Below are positions 21,630 through 32,526 of a stretch of DNA of 64,000 bases, in pieces. Position 1 is the first letter of the stretch. Each line of letters opens with the position of its first letter. Source of the DNA: Triticum aestivum (Eukaryota; Streptophyta; Magnoliopsida; Poales; Poaceae); assembly GCF_018294505.1 (NCBI RefSeq), contig NC_057802.1, positions 552,958,202-553,022,201 on the forward strand, given 5' to 3'. The position numbers and the translations under genes were made by a program. The notes beneath the pieces are model-generated. The model saw only the letters and a list, made by a program, of their open reading frames with translations, made no database searches and was not told the DNA's origin.

Positions 21630-22942
21630 AAGGTAGATCAGTAGATGTTTTTCTTCTGGGAGTACAAGTCATCAACCGTTATTTCTCAGTAATTGTTTCC
21701 CTTACACCTATTGTTGCTTACGGGGATATCAAAATTAAAGTTCGGTTTTATTCCGACTTTGATTTTAGTTGAACTGCACAAATGGAGCCAATGTGTCTAA
21801 GGCAAACTGCTGCATTAGTGGGTCCAGTTGGTATTACCACTTTGCAAAAAGAAGCAGTCACTGTTTGCGCTACATTACAGAAGGAATGATCAAGAAGCTT
21901 TACAGAGTATTAGTAGACGCTGGTGACATGACTAGTGTGCAGAGAGCATAGGCAACTCTACAACACGTGGAGTGCACTGGGCAAAAAGTGCCCAAACAAT
22001 TACAAGAAGCCAGGACAGGACTCCAAGTCTGTCAATGTCATTCTAAGCAACAATGATGGGGCATCTGGGTATGGTAATCTGTTTACCGTTCTTTTAGTTT
22101 GTTAGTCCACCGATTGGTGGGTTGACACTTGGGCCAATATTCATGTGTGTGCTGATGTGTCTTTGTTTTCTTGCGGCATATAAATACGAAATCCACAGGG
22201 ATGCTCAGCTTGATTTTAGTGGAACTACACAAAATGTTCAGATGGTTCGTGTCCTCCAAAATACTTCATCATGCACAATACATCGAACGGTTCTCTAAAC
22301 ATTCGTTGTCACCTTGAGCGACCGGACTATCAGGTGACAAACTGATGACAAACCCTGCCTATTCCACAATCATAGGCATTACATATTTTGAATGGGAAAA
22401 GCTTGTCAAATTTTAATCATTGATGTTAGCAAGAAGGCATTAGTTTAATATATTGGAATTGGAAAACCTTGTCAAATTTTGCTCATTGATGTTAGCTAGA
22501 ATACATGCATTTGATATTTTTCAGTGGGACGCCCTTTGCTGTGAGCAACGTCGATCGTTTTTTCCTATTCCTGTCTTCAGTTCAGAAATATTTACTCTGC
22601 TGAGATGCATAGTCACATGAATGTTGACTTATGTAAGGTATTTTAAGAGTTTGTTCTGAATGTTGTCTATGTAATGCCAGGCCGAGTTTGATTTCAAAGT
22701 TGATCTTGGAATGTTGTGGCATGCGGCATCACGAGCTGTTCACCGTGCCTCCTGAGAATAATGCTTCATATTGTTTTGCAGGTTGAGCTAATGCCTGTGA
22801 TTTGCATGTTATGAAGATCATCCTCTTCTGTTGTTTCTGTGCTTAAGAAGTTCATTGTCTTATGTTTCATTCATAGCCTATACGACAACTCGGGTAGGTT
22901 AGAGGTGAAACCATATGATCTTCCGACCAACTCATCATCTTA

Positions 22943-23223
22943 GGCCGTGATTGGATTGTCGTTTTCCAACCAAAACCGCTTGTAAAACTGACGCTTGTAA
23001 ATAAAAGCAGATGGTCTCGGGCGAAGCGCTTGGTTGGTCGATTTCGACTAGTAAAATATACACTGGTCTCTCAAATTACACGTGTAACACGCCGGTTTTC
23101 GTTGCAGACCTCGGGCCCTCAGTTTCATTACGCCTGTATTTTACGCGTTGTTTCCGATGATGAGTAAATTACACTTGTATCTTAATACAGGTGTGAAATA
23201 AACCAGAGCTCCCAAGCGCGGCC
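22943..23223. mobile_element. PIF/Harbinger-type MITE (281 bp)
   Basis: The ends GGCCGTGATTGG and, inverted, GGCCGCGCTTGG are flanked by TTA on both sides (22940-22942, 23224-23226). A TTA/TAA target and a GGCC..TTGG terminus are characteristic of Tourist-like Harbinger MITEs. The internal sequence is non-coding. Confidence 0.75.
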
Positions 23224-24279
23224 TTACCATTTCATGCCGTCTCAGTCTCTCGAAGGTGCTCATAGGTGTCCGATGATCCTGGCTTCGTGAATGAGCAGCG
23301 GGCGCTATATCAGACCATATGTAGGGCCCGCGAGGCCCTCTCCATCGTTCATCGAGTTGTTGCACTCACCGTGGCGCTGAGCATTGTCAACATGGTCAAC
23401 GAACATGAGGATTCAGGAGATGACTTTATTTTGACTGGATGACAGTAGGGACCCACTAGGGCCATAGCCGTACGTATGCAAGTGCCTCCTTATTATGTAC
23501 AACTACAATTTTTTTGCTTCCTCCTGGTTTCCTGACATCACGGTCCCACACCATTGTCAACCTATGTAGTCAATAAACAAGAGAATTGCACAAGGACTGG
23601 CCGACAGCTGGGACCAAGCAGCTCGAGCAATATTTGTGTTTTTGAGGTGTGAGCACTGCAGAGTTTTTCTTGAGTGATGTTTTTGTTGTTGTTCAGAGGA
23701 GAGCAGGGTATTAACTGGGCGGGTTGTGGCCCGTCTAGCCCAGGCCAGATATACAGCCCAGATATTAATTTTTTTCAAGCTGAAAATGGCTAGCTCAGCT
23801 ATAGTTTTTTTTGAGGAATACCCAGGCAAGGTCAACTTGTTATTCCAAGAAAATGGGCTTTAAGAAATAATAAATGGGATGTAATTATAAAAACTGGGCA
23901 GTAACTATAAAAAATGCACCAAACACGTAATTATTTTATAAAATATTATTTTTGGATTTTGAAATTTTTAATTTCATTAATTGTTGCACGCGCAATGTTT
24001 CGTTGGATTTTTTGTAATACAAATTTATATTGAAATTGTATTTAATCTGACTACAAATTTTAGGATAAAAATATTTTGGATCCCATCAAAATGTGGGAAA
24101 TTTTATTGAATTCTGTTTTGAAAGGTTGGTTGAAATTATTAATCGTTGTCCTAACTAGAAAATGGGTTGTACTTTTAACAAATTGTAAATGGGTTGTAGT
24201 AAATTCCAATAGAATTCAAACATGGGCTGTACATTCTTACAAATCGCAAATGGGCTATAAGTTCTCTGCCACACACTTG

Positions 24280-25970
24280 TGGGCCCACTAAGTTGACGCG
24301 TCCCCTCAGAAAAAAGTAAGTTGACGTGTATGCAAGGCTTTGTCAACTTATAGTCATCACACGGTTCTAGCAGCAGTGGCCGTTGGATGTCCATCCAACG
24401 GATGTCGTGCTTCTTCTTCAATCTCGAATATTCTAGCTTCAGCCGCCCAAAAAATGATTCCTCCCCCTGACATCTGGGGCGCACCGTTTCGGAGGCTGAC
24501 CTGTGGACCTACTAAAGTGACGCGTACCAAGGGCTTTGTCTAACTTAGTCAATATAAACGATTCTAGCTGCAGTGACCGTACGATGTCCATCCAATGGTC
24601 GTCGTGCTTCTTCAACCTCTGGTCTTCTTGCTCCAGCCGCCCAAAGCAGCACCAGTCGTGTCGCCTGCTTCTGCCTGCCGTGGCCGGCTGTGCTGCCGCG
24701 GAGGCCTCACCACCCCCTACTACTCCCACCGCTGGCCAGGCCATCCCTCTACTCTTCCTGCTCTAGCCGCTCAAACAAGCACCGGCGGGACTACCTGCTC
24801 TCTCCTCCCGCAGCCGGCTGTGCTGCCACGCAGGCCTCACCGCCCTACCGTACTCTCATCGCAGCCATCCCTCTACTCACCCACACCTGCTGTTATTCTC
24901 CGGCGACGGCAGACGAACCAGTAAACCCTCCTACTTCTCTCCACATTGGAAACAAATGCCGAGTCTTCCCTGGCTCCGTGCCGTCCCTTCCTAGGCCTCG
25001 CCATCGTCCACCGCCCGGTGCTCTCGGCGCGGCTTGGTCAACGTGGTCAATGAACGACATCCATCGGAAGTGGACTGTACGTGGAGAGGCTGACAGCTGG
25101 GTCCACGGCCGCACGCAAGGGAATGCCTCCTTATTACACGCAAAATAATGATTCCTCGACCTGACAGCTGGGACCCACCGGAAGGGCCTCTGTATTTCGA
25201 GAAAAAAAGTTCCCCCCGCTGACAGGTCGGACCCACTAGCTATATCTTCGCACGCAAGGAAGTGCCTCCTTATTACGCAAAAAAATGAATACCCTCCTAC
25301 TAGCTGGGACCCACCATAGTGGGAGGCTGACTTGTGGGCCCACTAAGTTGACGGGGACGGAGGGCTTTGTCAACTTAGTCAATATGAACGATTCTAGCTC
25401 TAGTGACCGTACGATGTCCATCCAACGGCTGTAGTGCTTCTTCAACCTCTGGTCTTCTTGCTCTAGCCGCCCAAAGCAGCGCCGGTCATGCCGCATGATC
25501 CCGCCTCCCATGGCTGGCTGTGCTGCCGCGGAGGCCTCACCGCCCCCTACTATTCCCACCGCTGGCCAGGCTCTACGGTGACAGCAGCCTCACACCACAG
25601 CCGAACCAGTGAACCCTCGTACTCCTCTCCGTGTGGGCATCCACTGCCGCGTCTTCCCCGGCTCCGCGTCGTCCCCTTCCTAGGCCTCGCCGTCGTCCAC
25701 CGCCCTGGTGCTCTCGACGCGGCGTGGTCAACATGGTCAAGGAACGACTTCCATCGGAAGAGTACTGTACGTGGAGAGGCTGACAGCTGGGTCTGCGGCC
25801 GCAGCAAGGAAGTGCCTCCTTATTATGTGGAAAATAATGATTCCTCCACCTGACAGCAGGGACCCATGGGACGGGCCACCGTATTTCACGAAAAAATGTT
25901 TCCCCCTGACTACTGGGACCCACCAGCTACATCTTCGCACGCAAGGAAGTGCCTGACAGTCAGGACCCAC
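24280..25970. repeat. Internal tandem blocks of the CACTA region
   Basis: One block type (GGGCCCACTAAGTTGACG ... CGATGTCCATCCAACGG) appears at about 24280, 24500 and 25325. Another (GGTCAACATGGTCAA ... GAAGTGCCTCCTTATTA) appears at about 23390, 25035 and 25725. Together they form an imperfect tandem array with a period of about 700-820 bp. GC-rich open frames here are by-products of the repeats. Confidence 0.75.
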
Positions 25971-26335
25971 CTGGTTGAAGTGTACGTAGCGTTGTCATTC
26001 TGGTCACGGACGTCTACGTACATACGATCGGTCTGTCTGCAGGCTGCAGCGATGAACCGTGTGCGTGTAAGGAAGGACACGTGTCGTAGTAGAGGCACGC
26101 ACGTGTTGTACTAGAGGCGCGCATGTAGTATGTACACGTACATACAGCGGCCAAGATGCAAGAAAGTAACTACGGCCATGTGCGTACATACGGGCGGGGT
26201 CTCAAACGCCTACTCGTGCATACATACGGCCAGGGCTCGTGTACATGGCTGGGTCAGAACAGAGAAACTGCTTCCTCGTCGTGTTCATGGGGAGGCAACG
26301 GAATGCGCCGTGTTCATTGGGAGGCAATAGAACGC

Positions 26336-27003
26336 GTGCTGTTCATCGGGAGCCAACCGGCTTGGACGGAATAGCCGATGGAAACGAGGCCCGGCGTACC
26401 GCAGAACGGAGGAAACGGCCATGTGTTCGACCGGCCACGGTCAAAACGGGATCCTGTTCATCGGGAGGGGTCTGGCGTACCGCGAAACGGAGGAAACAGA
26501 CTTGTGTTGGAGCGTCGCGGTCGAAACGGGGGTCCTGTTCATCGGGAGGGGTGTGGCATACCGCAAAATGAGACTCCGCGGGATACTGTTCATCTCCACC
26601 GTCGACCTCCTCCAGCCTCCACGGGCTACTGGTCATCCACCGTCGACCTCCTCCAGCCTCCACTTGCGATTGTTCATCCACGGGCTCCTGTTCATCCAGC
26701 CTCCACCGCGCGCTCCTCCACCGGCTACTGCTTAACCAGCCCTCTCCACGGGGTCCTGTTCAACCACCCCTCCACGGGGTACTGTTCATCTAGTCCTCCA
26801 CCGCCTACTGTTCAACCAGCCCTCCACGGGGTCGTCCTGTTCATCCAGCCCTCCACGGGGTCCTGTTCATCCAGCCCTCCATCGGCTCAATCGATCGGGG
26901 TCCTGTTCATCCAGCGGCAACGGCCTCTACTACCACGGGTTCCTGTTCATCCAACCCCCCACCAGGAACTGTTCATCCAAACCCCCAACAACGCTCACTG
27001 TTC
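26336..27003 (+). repeat. Minisatellite built on TGTTCATC
   Basis: TGTTCATC(C/G)... recurs about twenty times at 18-60-bp spacing, often as GGGGTCCTGTTCATCCAGCC with CCTCCAC in between. It gives long open frames on both strands (for example 26378-27034) with repetitive P/S/R-rich translations. I regard these as non-coding. Confidence 0.85.
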
Positions 27004-27044
27004 ATCAAGAGGCAGCAGGTTCGATCGGCTTTAGTTAGCAGCAG

Positions 27045-27180
27045 TAGCGAAGGAATCGCTCGATCGGGTTCAGTTAACAACCATCGCTCGGATTCAGTAA
27101 CGCGTAGCCTGTAGTGCAATCGCTCGGGTTCAGTTAGAGCCCAACGCCTCGCTCGGGTTCAGTTAGAGCGCAATGCCTCG
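27045..27180 (+). repeat. Subterminal short repeats of the CACTA element
   Basis: TCGCTCGGGTTCAGTTAGAG and variants occur four to five times at 30-40-bp spacing, within 500 bp of the CACTA terminus. This is where transposase-binding subterminal repeats are expected. Confidence 0.65.
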
Positions 27181-27513
27181 CGCCCATGCGCGTACGTGTA
27201 CGAGAGAAACGCGCATCGCTCGGCCCCCGACCACCCACCGTAACCGGGAACTCCCCGATATTTTCCGGGCCCTCGCTTCTACCATGGTTTTTCCCGTCAT
27301 GGACGGCCCAAAGAATATCATGCAGCCGCGTCTCTGGCCCGCCCAGGACGAAAAGCCCATTTTCTGTCATGATTTTTTTGTCATAGAAGTAGCAGCCCAC
27401 CACATCTATGATGATACCGGGTTTTGTCACAATTATCGTGAAGTGTCATAAGCATGACAGAAAAAAAATTCGTTCGGCCCAAAATGTCACGGATGTGTCT
27501 TTTTTTTGTAGTG

Positions 27514-28046
27514 CTCATAGTTCGTAGGTTCTTCATGGTCAAGTAACATGACCTCCAGAACAGAATTATTGTACCACTCTGGTGCGGATCTTACTCTGGT
27601 TGACCTACGAGGTTTGGTAGTAACTTGATCTGAAGTTTCATGATCATCATCATTAGCTTCCTCACTAATTGGTGTAGGAATCACTGGAACTGATTTCTGT
27701 GATGAACTACTTTCCAATTAGGGAGCAGGTACAATTACCTCATCAAGTTCTACTTTCCTCCCACTCACTTCTTTCGAGAGAAACTCCTTCTCTAGAAAGG
27801 ATCCATTCTTAGCAACGAATATCTTCCTTCGGATCTGTGAGAGAAGGTATACCCAACAGTCTCCTTTGGGTATCCTATGAAGACACATTTCTCCGATTTG
27901 GGTTCGAGCTTATCAGGTTGAAACTTTTTCACATAAGCATCGCAGCCCCAAACTTTAAGAAATGACAACTTGGGTTTCTTGCCAAACCACAGTTCATATG
28001 GGGTCGTCTCAACGGATTTAGATGCTGCCCTATTTAACGTGAATGC
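27514..28046 (-). pseudogene. Copia integrase C-terminal fragment
   Basis: It corresponds to the part of the complete element from TAAFTLNRAPSK to the hinge before the reverse transcriptase (EPTNYE). Recognisable pieces are PYELWFGKKPKL, CVFIGYPKETVGYTF and RSTR.RSAPEWY. Two frames are needed (27792-28046 and 27514-27717), separated by a frameshift and a stop near 27720. It is cut on the left by the CACTA end. Confidence 0.9.
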
Positions 28047-29453
28047 AGCCGTGATGACCCACAAGTATAGGGGATCGCAACAGTTTTCGAGGGTAGAGTT
28101 TTCAACCCAAATTTATTGATTCGACACAAGGGGAGCCAAAGAATATTCTCAAGTATTAGCAACTGAGTTGTCAATTCAGCCACACCTGGATAACTTAATA
28201 TCTGCAGCAAAGTATTTAGTAGCAAAGTAGTATGATAGTAATGGTAACAGTGGCAAAGGTAACAGTGATAGCAGTATTGTAGTGATTGTAACAGTGGCAA
28301 TGGTAAAGTAACTAAGCAAGGATCAATATGTGAAAAGCTCGTAGGCATTGGATCGGTGATGGAGAATTATGCCGGATGTGGTTCATCATGTAACAGTCAT
28401 AACATAGGGTGACACAGGACTAGCTCCAATTCATTAATGTAATGTAGGCATGTATTCCGAATATAGTCATACGTGCTTATGGAAAAGAACTTGCATGACA
28501 TCTTTTGTCCTACCCTCCCGTGGCAGCGGGGTCCTAGTGGAAACTAAGGGATATTAAGGCCTCCTTTTAATAGAGTACCGGACCAAAGCATTAGCACATA
28601 GTGAATACATGAACTCCTCAAACTACGGTCATCACCGGGAGTGGTCCCGATTATTGTCACTTCGGGGTTGCCGGATCATAACACATAGTAGGTGACTATA
28701 GACTTGCAAGATAGGATCAAGAACTCACATATATTCATGAAAACATAACAGGTTCAGATCTGAAATCATCTCGGGCCCTAGTGACAAGCATTAAGCATAA
28801 CAAAGTCATAGCAACATCAATCTTAGAGTGGATACTAGGGATCAAACCCTAACAAAACTAACTTGATTACATGATAGATCTCATCCAACCCATCACCGTC
28901 CAGCAAGGCTACGATGGAATTACTCACGCACGGCGATGAGCATCATGAAATTGGTGATGGAGGATGGTTGATGATGACGATGGCGATGGATTCCCCTCTC
29001 CGGAGCCCCAAACAGACTCCAGATCAGCCCTCTCGAGAGAGTTTAGGGCTTGGCGGCGGCTCCATATCGTAAAACACGATGAATCTTTCTCTCTGATTTT
29101 TTTTCTCCCCGAACATGAATATATGGAGTTGGAGTTGAGGTCGGTGGAGCACTAGGGGGCCCACGAGGCAGGGGGCGCGCCCAGGGGGGTAGGCGCCCCC
29201 CACCCTCGTGGAAAGGGTGTGTGCCCCCTGGCCTTGATTCTTTCGCCAGTATTTTTTATTATTTCCAAAAATAATCTCCGTGAAGTTTCAGGTCATTCCG
29301 AGAACTTTTGTTTCTGCGCATAAATAACACCATGGCAATTCTGCTGAAAACAGTGTCAGTCCGGGTTAGTTCCATTCAAATCATGCAAGTTAGAGTTCAA
29401 AACAAGGGCTAAAGTGTTTGGAAAAGTAGATACGTTGGAGACGTATCAAGCCG
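28047..29453 (-). mobile_element. Solo LTR nested in the Copia element
   Basis: The body is 28052-29448 (1397 bp), flanked by the 5-bp duplication AGCCG (28047-28051 and 29449-29453). On the minus strand it begins TGATACGTCTCCAACGTATC and ends CTTGTGGGTCATCA, the TG...CA form of an abundant Triticeae LTR family that I cannot name with confidence. There is no internal domain or second LTR, so it arose by recombination between two LTRs. The minus orientation is my reading of the typical LTR start and is not proven. Confidence 0.88.
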
Positions 29454-31302
29454 TCTCTAAAGCATAACCCCAAAATGATAGTGGTAAATCGGTAAGAGAC
29501 ATCATAGATCGCACCATATCTAATAAAGTACGGTTACGACGTTCGGACACACCATTACGCTGTGGTGTTCCAGGTGGCGTGAGTTGCGAAACTATTCCAC
29601 ATTGTTTCAAATGAAGACCAAACTCATAACTCAAATATTCTCCTCCACGATCAGATCGTAGAAACTTTATTTTCTTGTTACGATGATTTTCCAATTCACT
29701 CTGAAATTCTTTGAACTTTTCAAATGTTTCAGACTTATGTTTCATCGAGTATATATACCCATATCTGCTCAAATCATCTGTGAAGGTAAAAAAATAACGA
29801 TACCCGCCGCGAGCCTCAACACTCATTGGACCGCATACATCAGTATGTATTATTTCCAATAAGTCTGTTGCTCGCTCCATTGTTCCGGAGAACGGAGTCT
29901 TAGTCATCTTGCCCATGAGGCATGGTTCACAAGCATCAAGTGATTCCAAAATTCCATCAGCATGGAGTTTCTTCATGCGCTTTACACCAATATGACTTAA
30001 ATGGCAGTGCCACAAATAAGTTGCACTATCATTATTAACCTTGCATCTTTTGGCTTCAATATTGTGAATATGTGTATCACTATAATCGAGATTCAACAAA
30101 AATAGACCACTCATCAAGGGTGCATGACCATAAATGATATTACTCATATAAAAAGAACAACCATTATTCTCTAATTTAAATGAATAACCGTCTCGCATCA
30201 AACAAGATCCAGATATAATGTTCATGCTTAACGCTGGCACCAAATAACAATTATTCAGGTCTAAAACTAATCCCGATGGTAGATGTAGAGGTAGCGTGCC
30301 GATGGTGATCACATCGACTTTGGAACCATTTCCCACGCGCATCGTCACCTCGTCCTTAGCCAATCTTCGTTTAATTCGTAGCCCCTGTTTCGAGTTGCAA
30401 ATATGAGCAACAGAACCAGTATCAAATACCCAGGCGCTACTACGAGCATTAGTAAGGTACACATCAATAACATGTATATCAAATATACCTTTCACTTTGC
30501 CATCCTTCTTATCCGCCAAATACTTGGGACAGTTCCGCTTCCAATAACCAGTCCCTTTGCAGTAGAAGCACTCAGTCTCATGCTTAGGTCCAGACTTGGG
30601 CTTCTTCACTTGAGCAGCAACTTGCTTGCCGTTCTTCTTGAAGTTCCCCTTCTTCCCTTTTCCCTTTTTCTTGAAACTAGTGGTCTTGTTAACCATCAAC
30701 ACTTGATGCTCCTTCTTGATTTCTACCTCCGCAGCCTTTAGCATTGCGAAGAGCTCGGGAATTGTCTTATCCATCCCTTGCATATTATAGTTCATCACGA
30801 AGCTTTTGTAGCTTGGTGGCAGTGATTGAAGAACTCTGTCAATGACACTATCATCAGGAAGATTAACTCCCAGTTGAGTCAAGTGGTTGTGGTACCCAGA
30901 CATTCTGAGTATATGCTCACTGACAGAACTATTCTCCTTGATCTTGCAGCTATAGAACTTATTGGAGACTTCATATCTCTCAATCCAGGCATTTGCTTGA
31001 AATATTAACTTCAATCCCTGGAACATCTCGTATGCTCCATGACGTTCAAAATGTCGTTGAAGTCTCGATTCTAAGCCGTAAAGCATGGCACACTGAACTA
31101 TCGAGTAGTCATCAGCTTTGCTCTGCCAGACGTTTATAACGTCCGGTGTTGCTCCTGCAGTGGGTCTTGCACCTAGCGGTGCTTCCAGGACGTAATTCTT
31201 CTGTGCAGCAATGAGGATAGTCCTCAAGTTACGGACCCAGTCCGTGTAGTTGCTACCATCATGTTTCAACTTAGCTTTATCTAGGAACGCATTAAAATTC
31301 AA
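29454..31302 (-). pseudogene. Copia gag-protease-integrase fragment
   Basis: This is a long frame of about 617 residues, starting at a methionine that is internal to the intact protein. The first seven codons including the start lie upstream with ATG mutated to ATT. It has the zinc knuckle CFYCKGTGYWKRNC (the histidine is changed to tyrosine), the protease WVFDTGSVAHIC, the integrase HHCC finger and most of the DDE core, up to SFWGYALETA. It stops at the solo LTR. Compared with the complete copy it lacks four residues in the integrase finger region. The missing start and the altered zinc-binding histidine make it non-functional. Confidence 0.92.
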
Positions 31303-32514
31303 AGGAACGGTAGCACGAGCAATTGATCTACAATAACATAGACATGCAAAAACTATCAGGTACTAAGTTCATGATAAATTAAAGTTCAGTTAATCATATT
31401 ACTTAAGAACTCCCACTTAGATAGACATCCCTCTAGTCATCTAAATGATCACGTGATCCATATCAACTAAACCATGCCCGATCATCACGTGAGATGGAGT
31501 AGTTTTCAATGGTGAACATCACTATGTTGATCATATCTACTATATGATTCACGTTCGATCTTTCGATCTCAGTGTTCCGAGGCCATATCTGCATATGCTA
31601 GGCTCGTCAAGTTTAACCCGAGTATTCTGCGTGTGCAAAATTGGCTTGCACCCGTTGTATGTGAACGTAGAGCTTATCACACCTGAACATCACGTGGTGT
31701 CTCGGCACAACGAATGTAGCAACGGTGCATACTCAAGGACAATACTTATACCTTGAAATTTAGTGAGGGATCATCTTATAATGCTACCGCCGTACTAAGC
31801 AAAATAAGATGCATAAAGGATAAACATCACATGCAATCAAAATATGTGACATGATATGGCCATCATCATCTTGTGCCTTTGATCTCCATCTCCAAAGCAC
31901 CGTCACGATCTCCATCGTCACCGGCTTGACACCTTGATCTCCATCGTAGCATCATTGTCGTCTCGCTAACTATTGCTTCTACGACTATCGCTACCGTTTA
32001 GTGATAAAGTAAAGTAATTACATGGCGATTGCATTTCATACAATAAAGCGACAACCATAAGGCTCCTTCCAGTTGCCGATAATGGTTACAAAACATGATC
32101 ATCTCATACAACAATTTATATCTCATCACGTCTTAGACCATATCACATCACAACACGCCCTGCAAAAACAAGTTAGACGTCCTCTACTTTGTTGTCGCAA
32201 GTTTTACGTGGCTGCTACGGGCTTCTAGCAAGAACCGTTCTTACCTACGCATCAAAACCACAATGATTTTACGTCAAGTGTGATGTTTTAACCTTCAACT
32301 AAATTTGGAGAAACTGACACCCGCTAGCCACCTGTGTGCGAAGCATGTCGGTAGAACCAGTCTCATGAACGCGGTCATGTAATGTCAGTCCGAGCCGCTT
32401 CATCCAACAATACCGCCGAATCAAAGTAAGACGTTGGTGGTAAGCAGTATGACTATTATCGCCCACAACTCTTTGTGTTCTACTCGTGCATATAAAATCT
32501 ATGCATAGACCTGG

Positions 32515-32526
32515 CTCTGATGCCAC
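32515..32526 (-). promoter_or_regulatory. Primer-binding site of the minus-strand Copia
   Basis: On the minus strand GTGGCATCAGAG follows the LTR end, a closer match to the methionine tRNA than the site of the complete copy. Confidence 0.75.

Larger units (their letters stand above)
9560..22870 (+). ncRNA. Repeat-family transcription unit D, expanded and split by a Copia element
   Basis: This is the fourth and longest copy. Without the Copia insertion it is about 4.4 kb. TATATAA at 9793 precedes a leader that is itself duplicated (GCTGGAGCCTCAGCG and GCTGGAGGCTCAGCG). The exon 1 donor is CCCTAAG|GTATAA (after 10220). Exon-like blocks follow acceptors at 10914, 11492, 21067 and 22201, and a degenerate one lies near 21724. 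The motif is at 10975-10995, 11608-11628, 21114-21134, 21763-21783 and 22214-22234. Much of the middle is a tandem array of about 650 bp. The tail near 22575 (CTGTCTTCAGTTCAGAAATA) matches the ends of the other units. No conserved peptide is seen. Confidence 0.45.
23380..27513. mobile_element. CACTA transposon-derived region with one clear terminus
   Basis: The right edge reads, on the minus strand, CACTACAAAAAAAAGACACA, a typical CACTA terminal inverted repeat, and ends at 27513. Towards the left follow short subterminal repeats, a minisatellite and two or three copies of a ~760-bp internal block. This organisation is usual for Triticeae CACTA elements without transposase. I did not find the opposite CACTA end, so the left boundary is set where the internal repeats start and is uncertain. 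No transposase coding sequence is visible. Confidence 0.6.

Noticed and set aside
23237..23265. Short similarity to the Au SINE (CTCAGTCTCTCGAAGGTGCT)
   Set aside because: It is under 30 bp, with no SINE start or A-tail, and too short to call an element.
24573..25148. 191-codon frame in the CACTA region
   Set aside because: It lies in internal tandem repeats, is GC-biased, and overlaps similar frames in other phases and on the other strand. No transposase motif is present.
26378..27034. 218-codon frame rich in Pro, Ser and Arg
   Set aside because: It is a by-product of the TGTTCATC minisatellite. The opposite strand is open as well, and the translation is a degenerate repeat.
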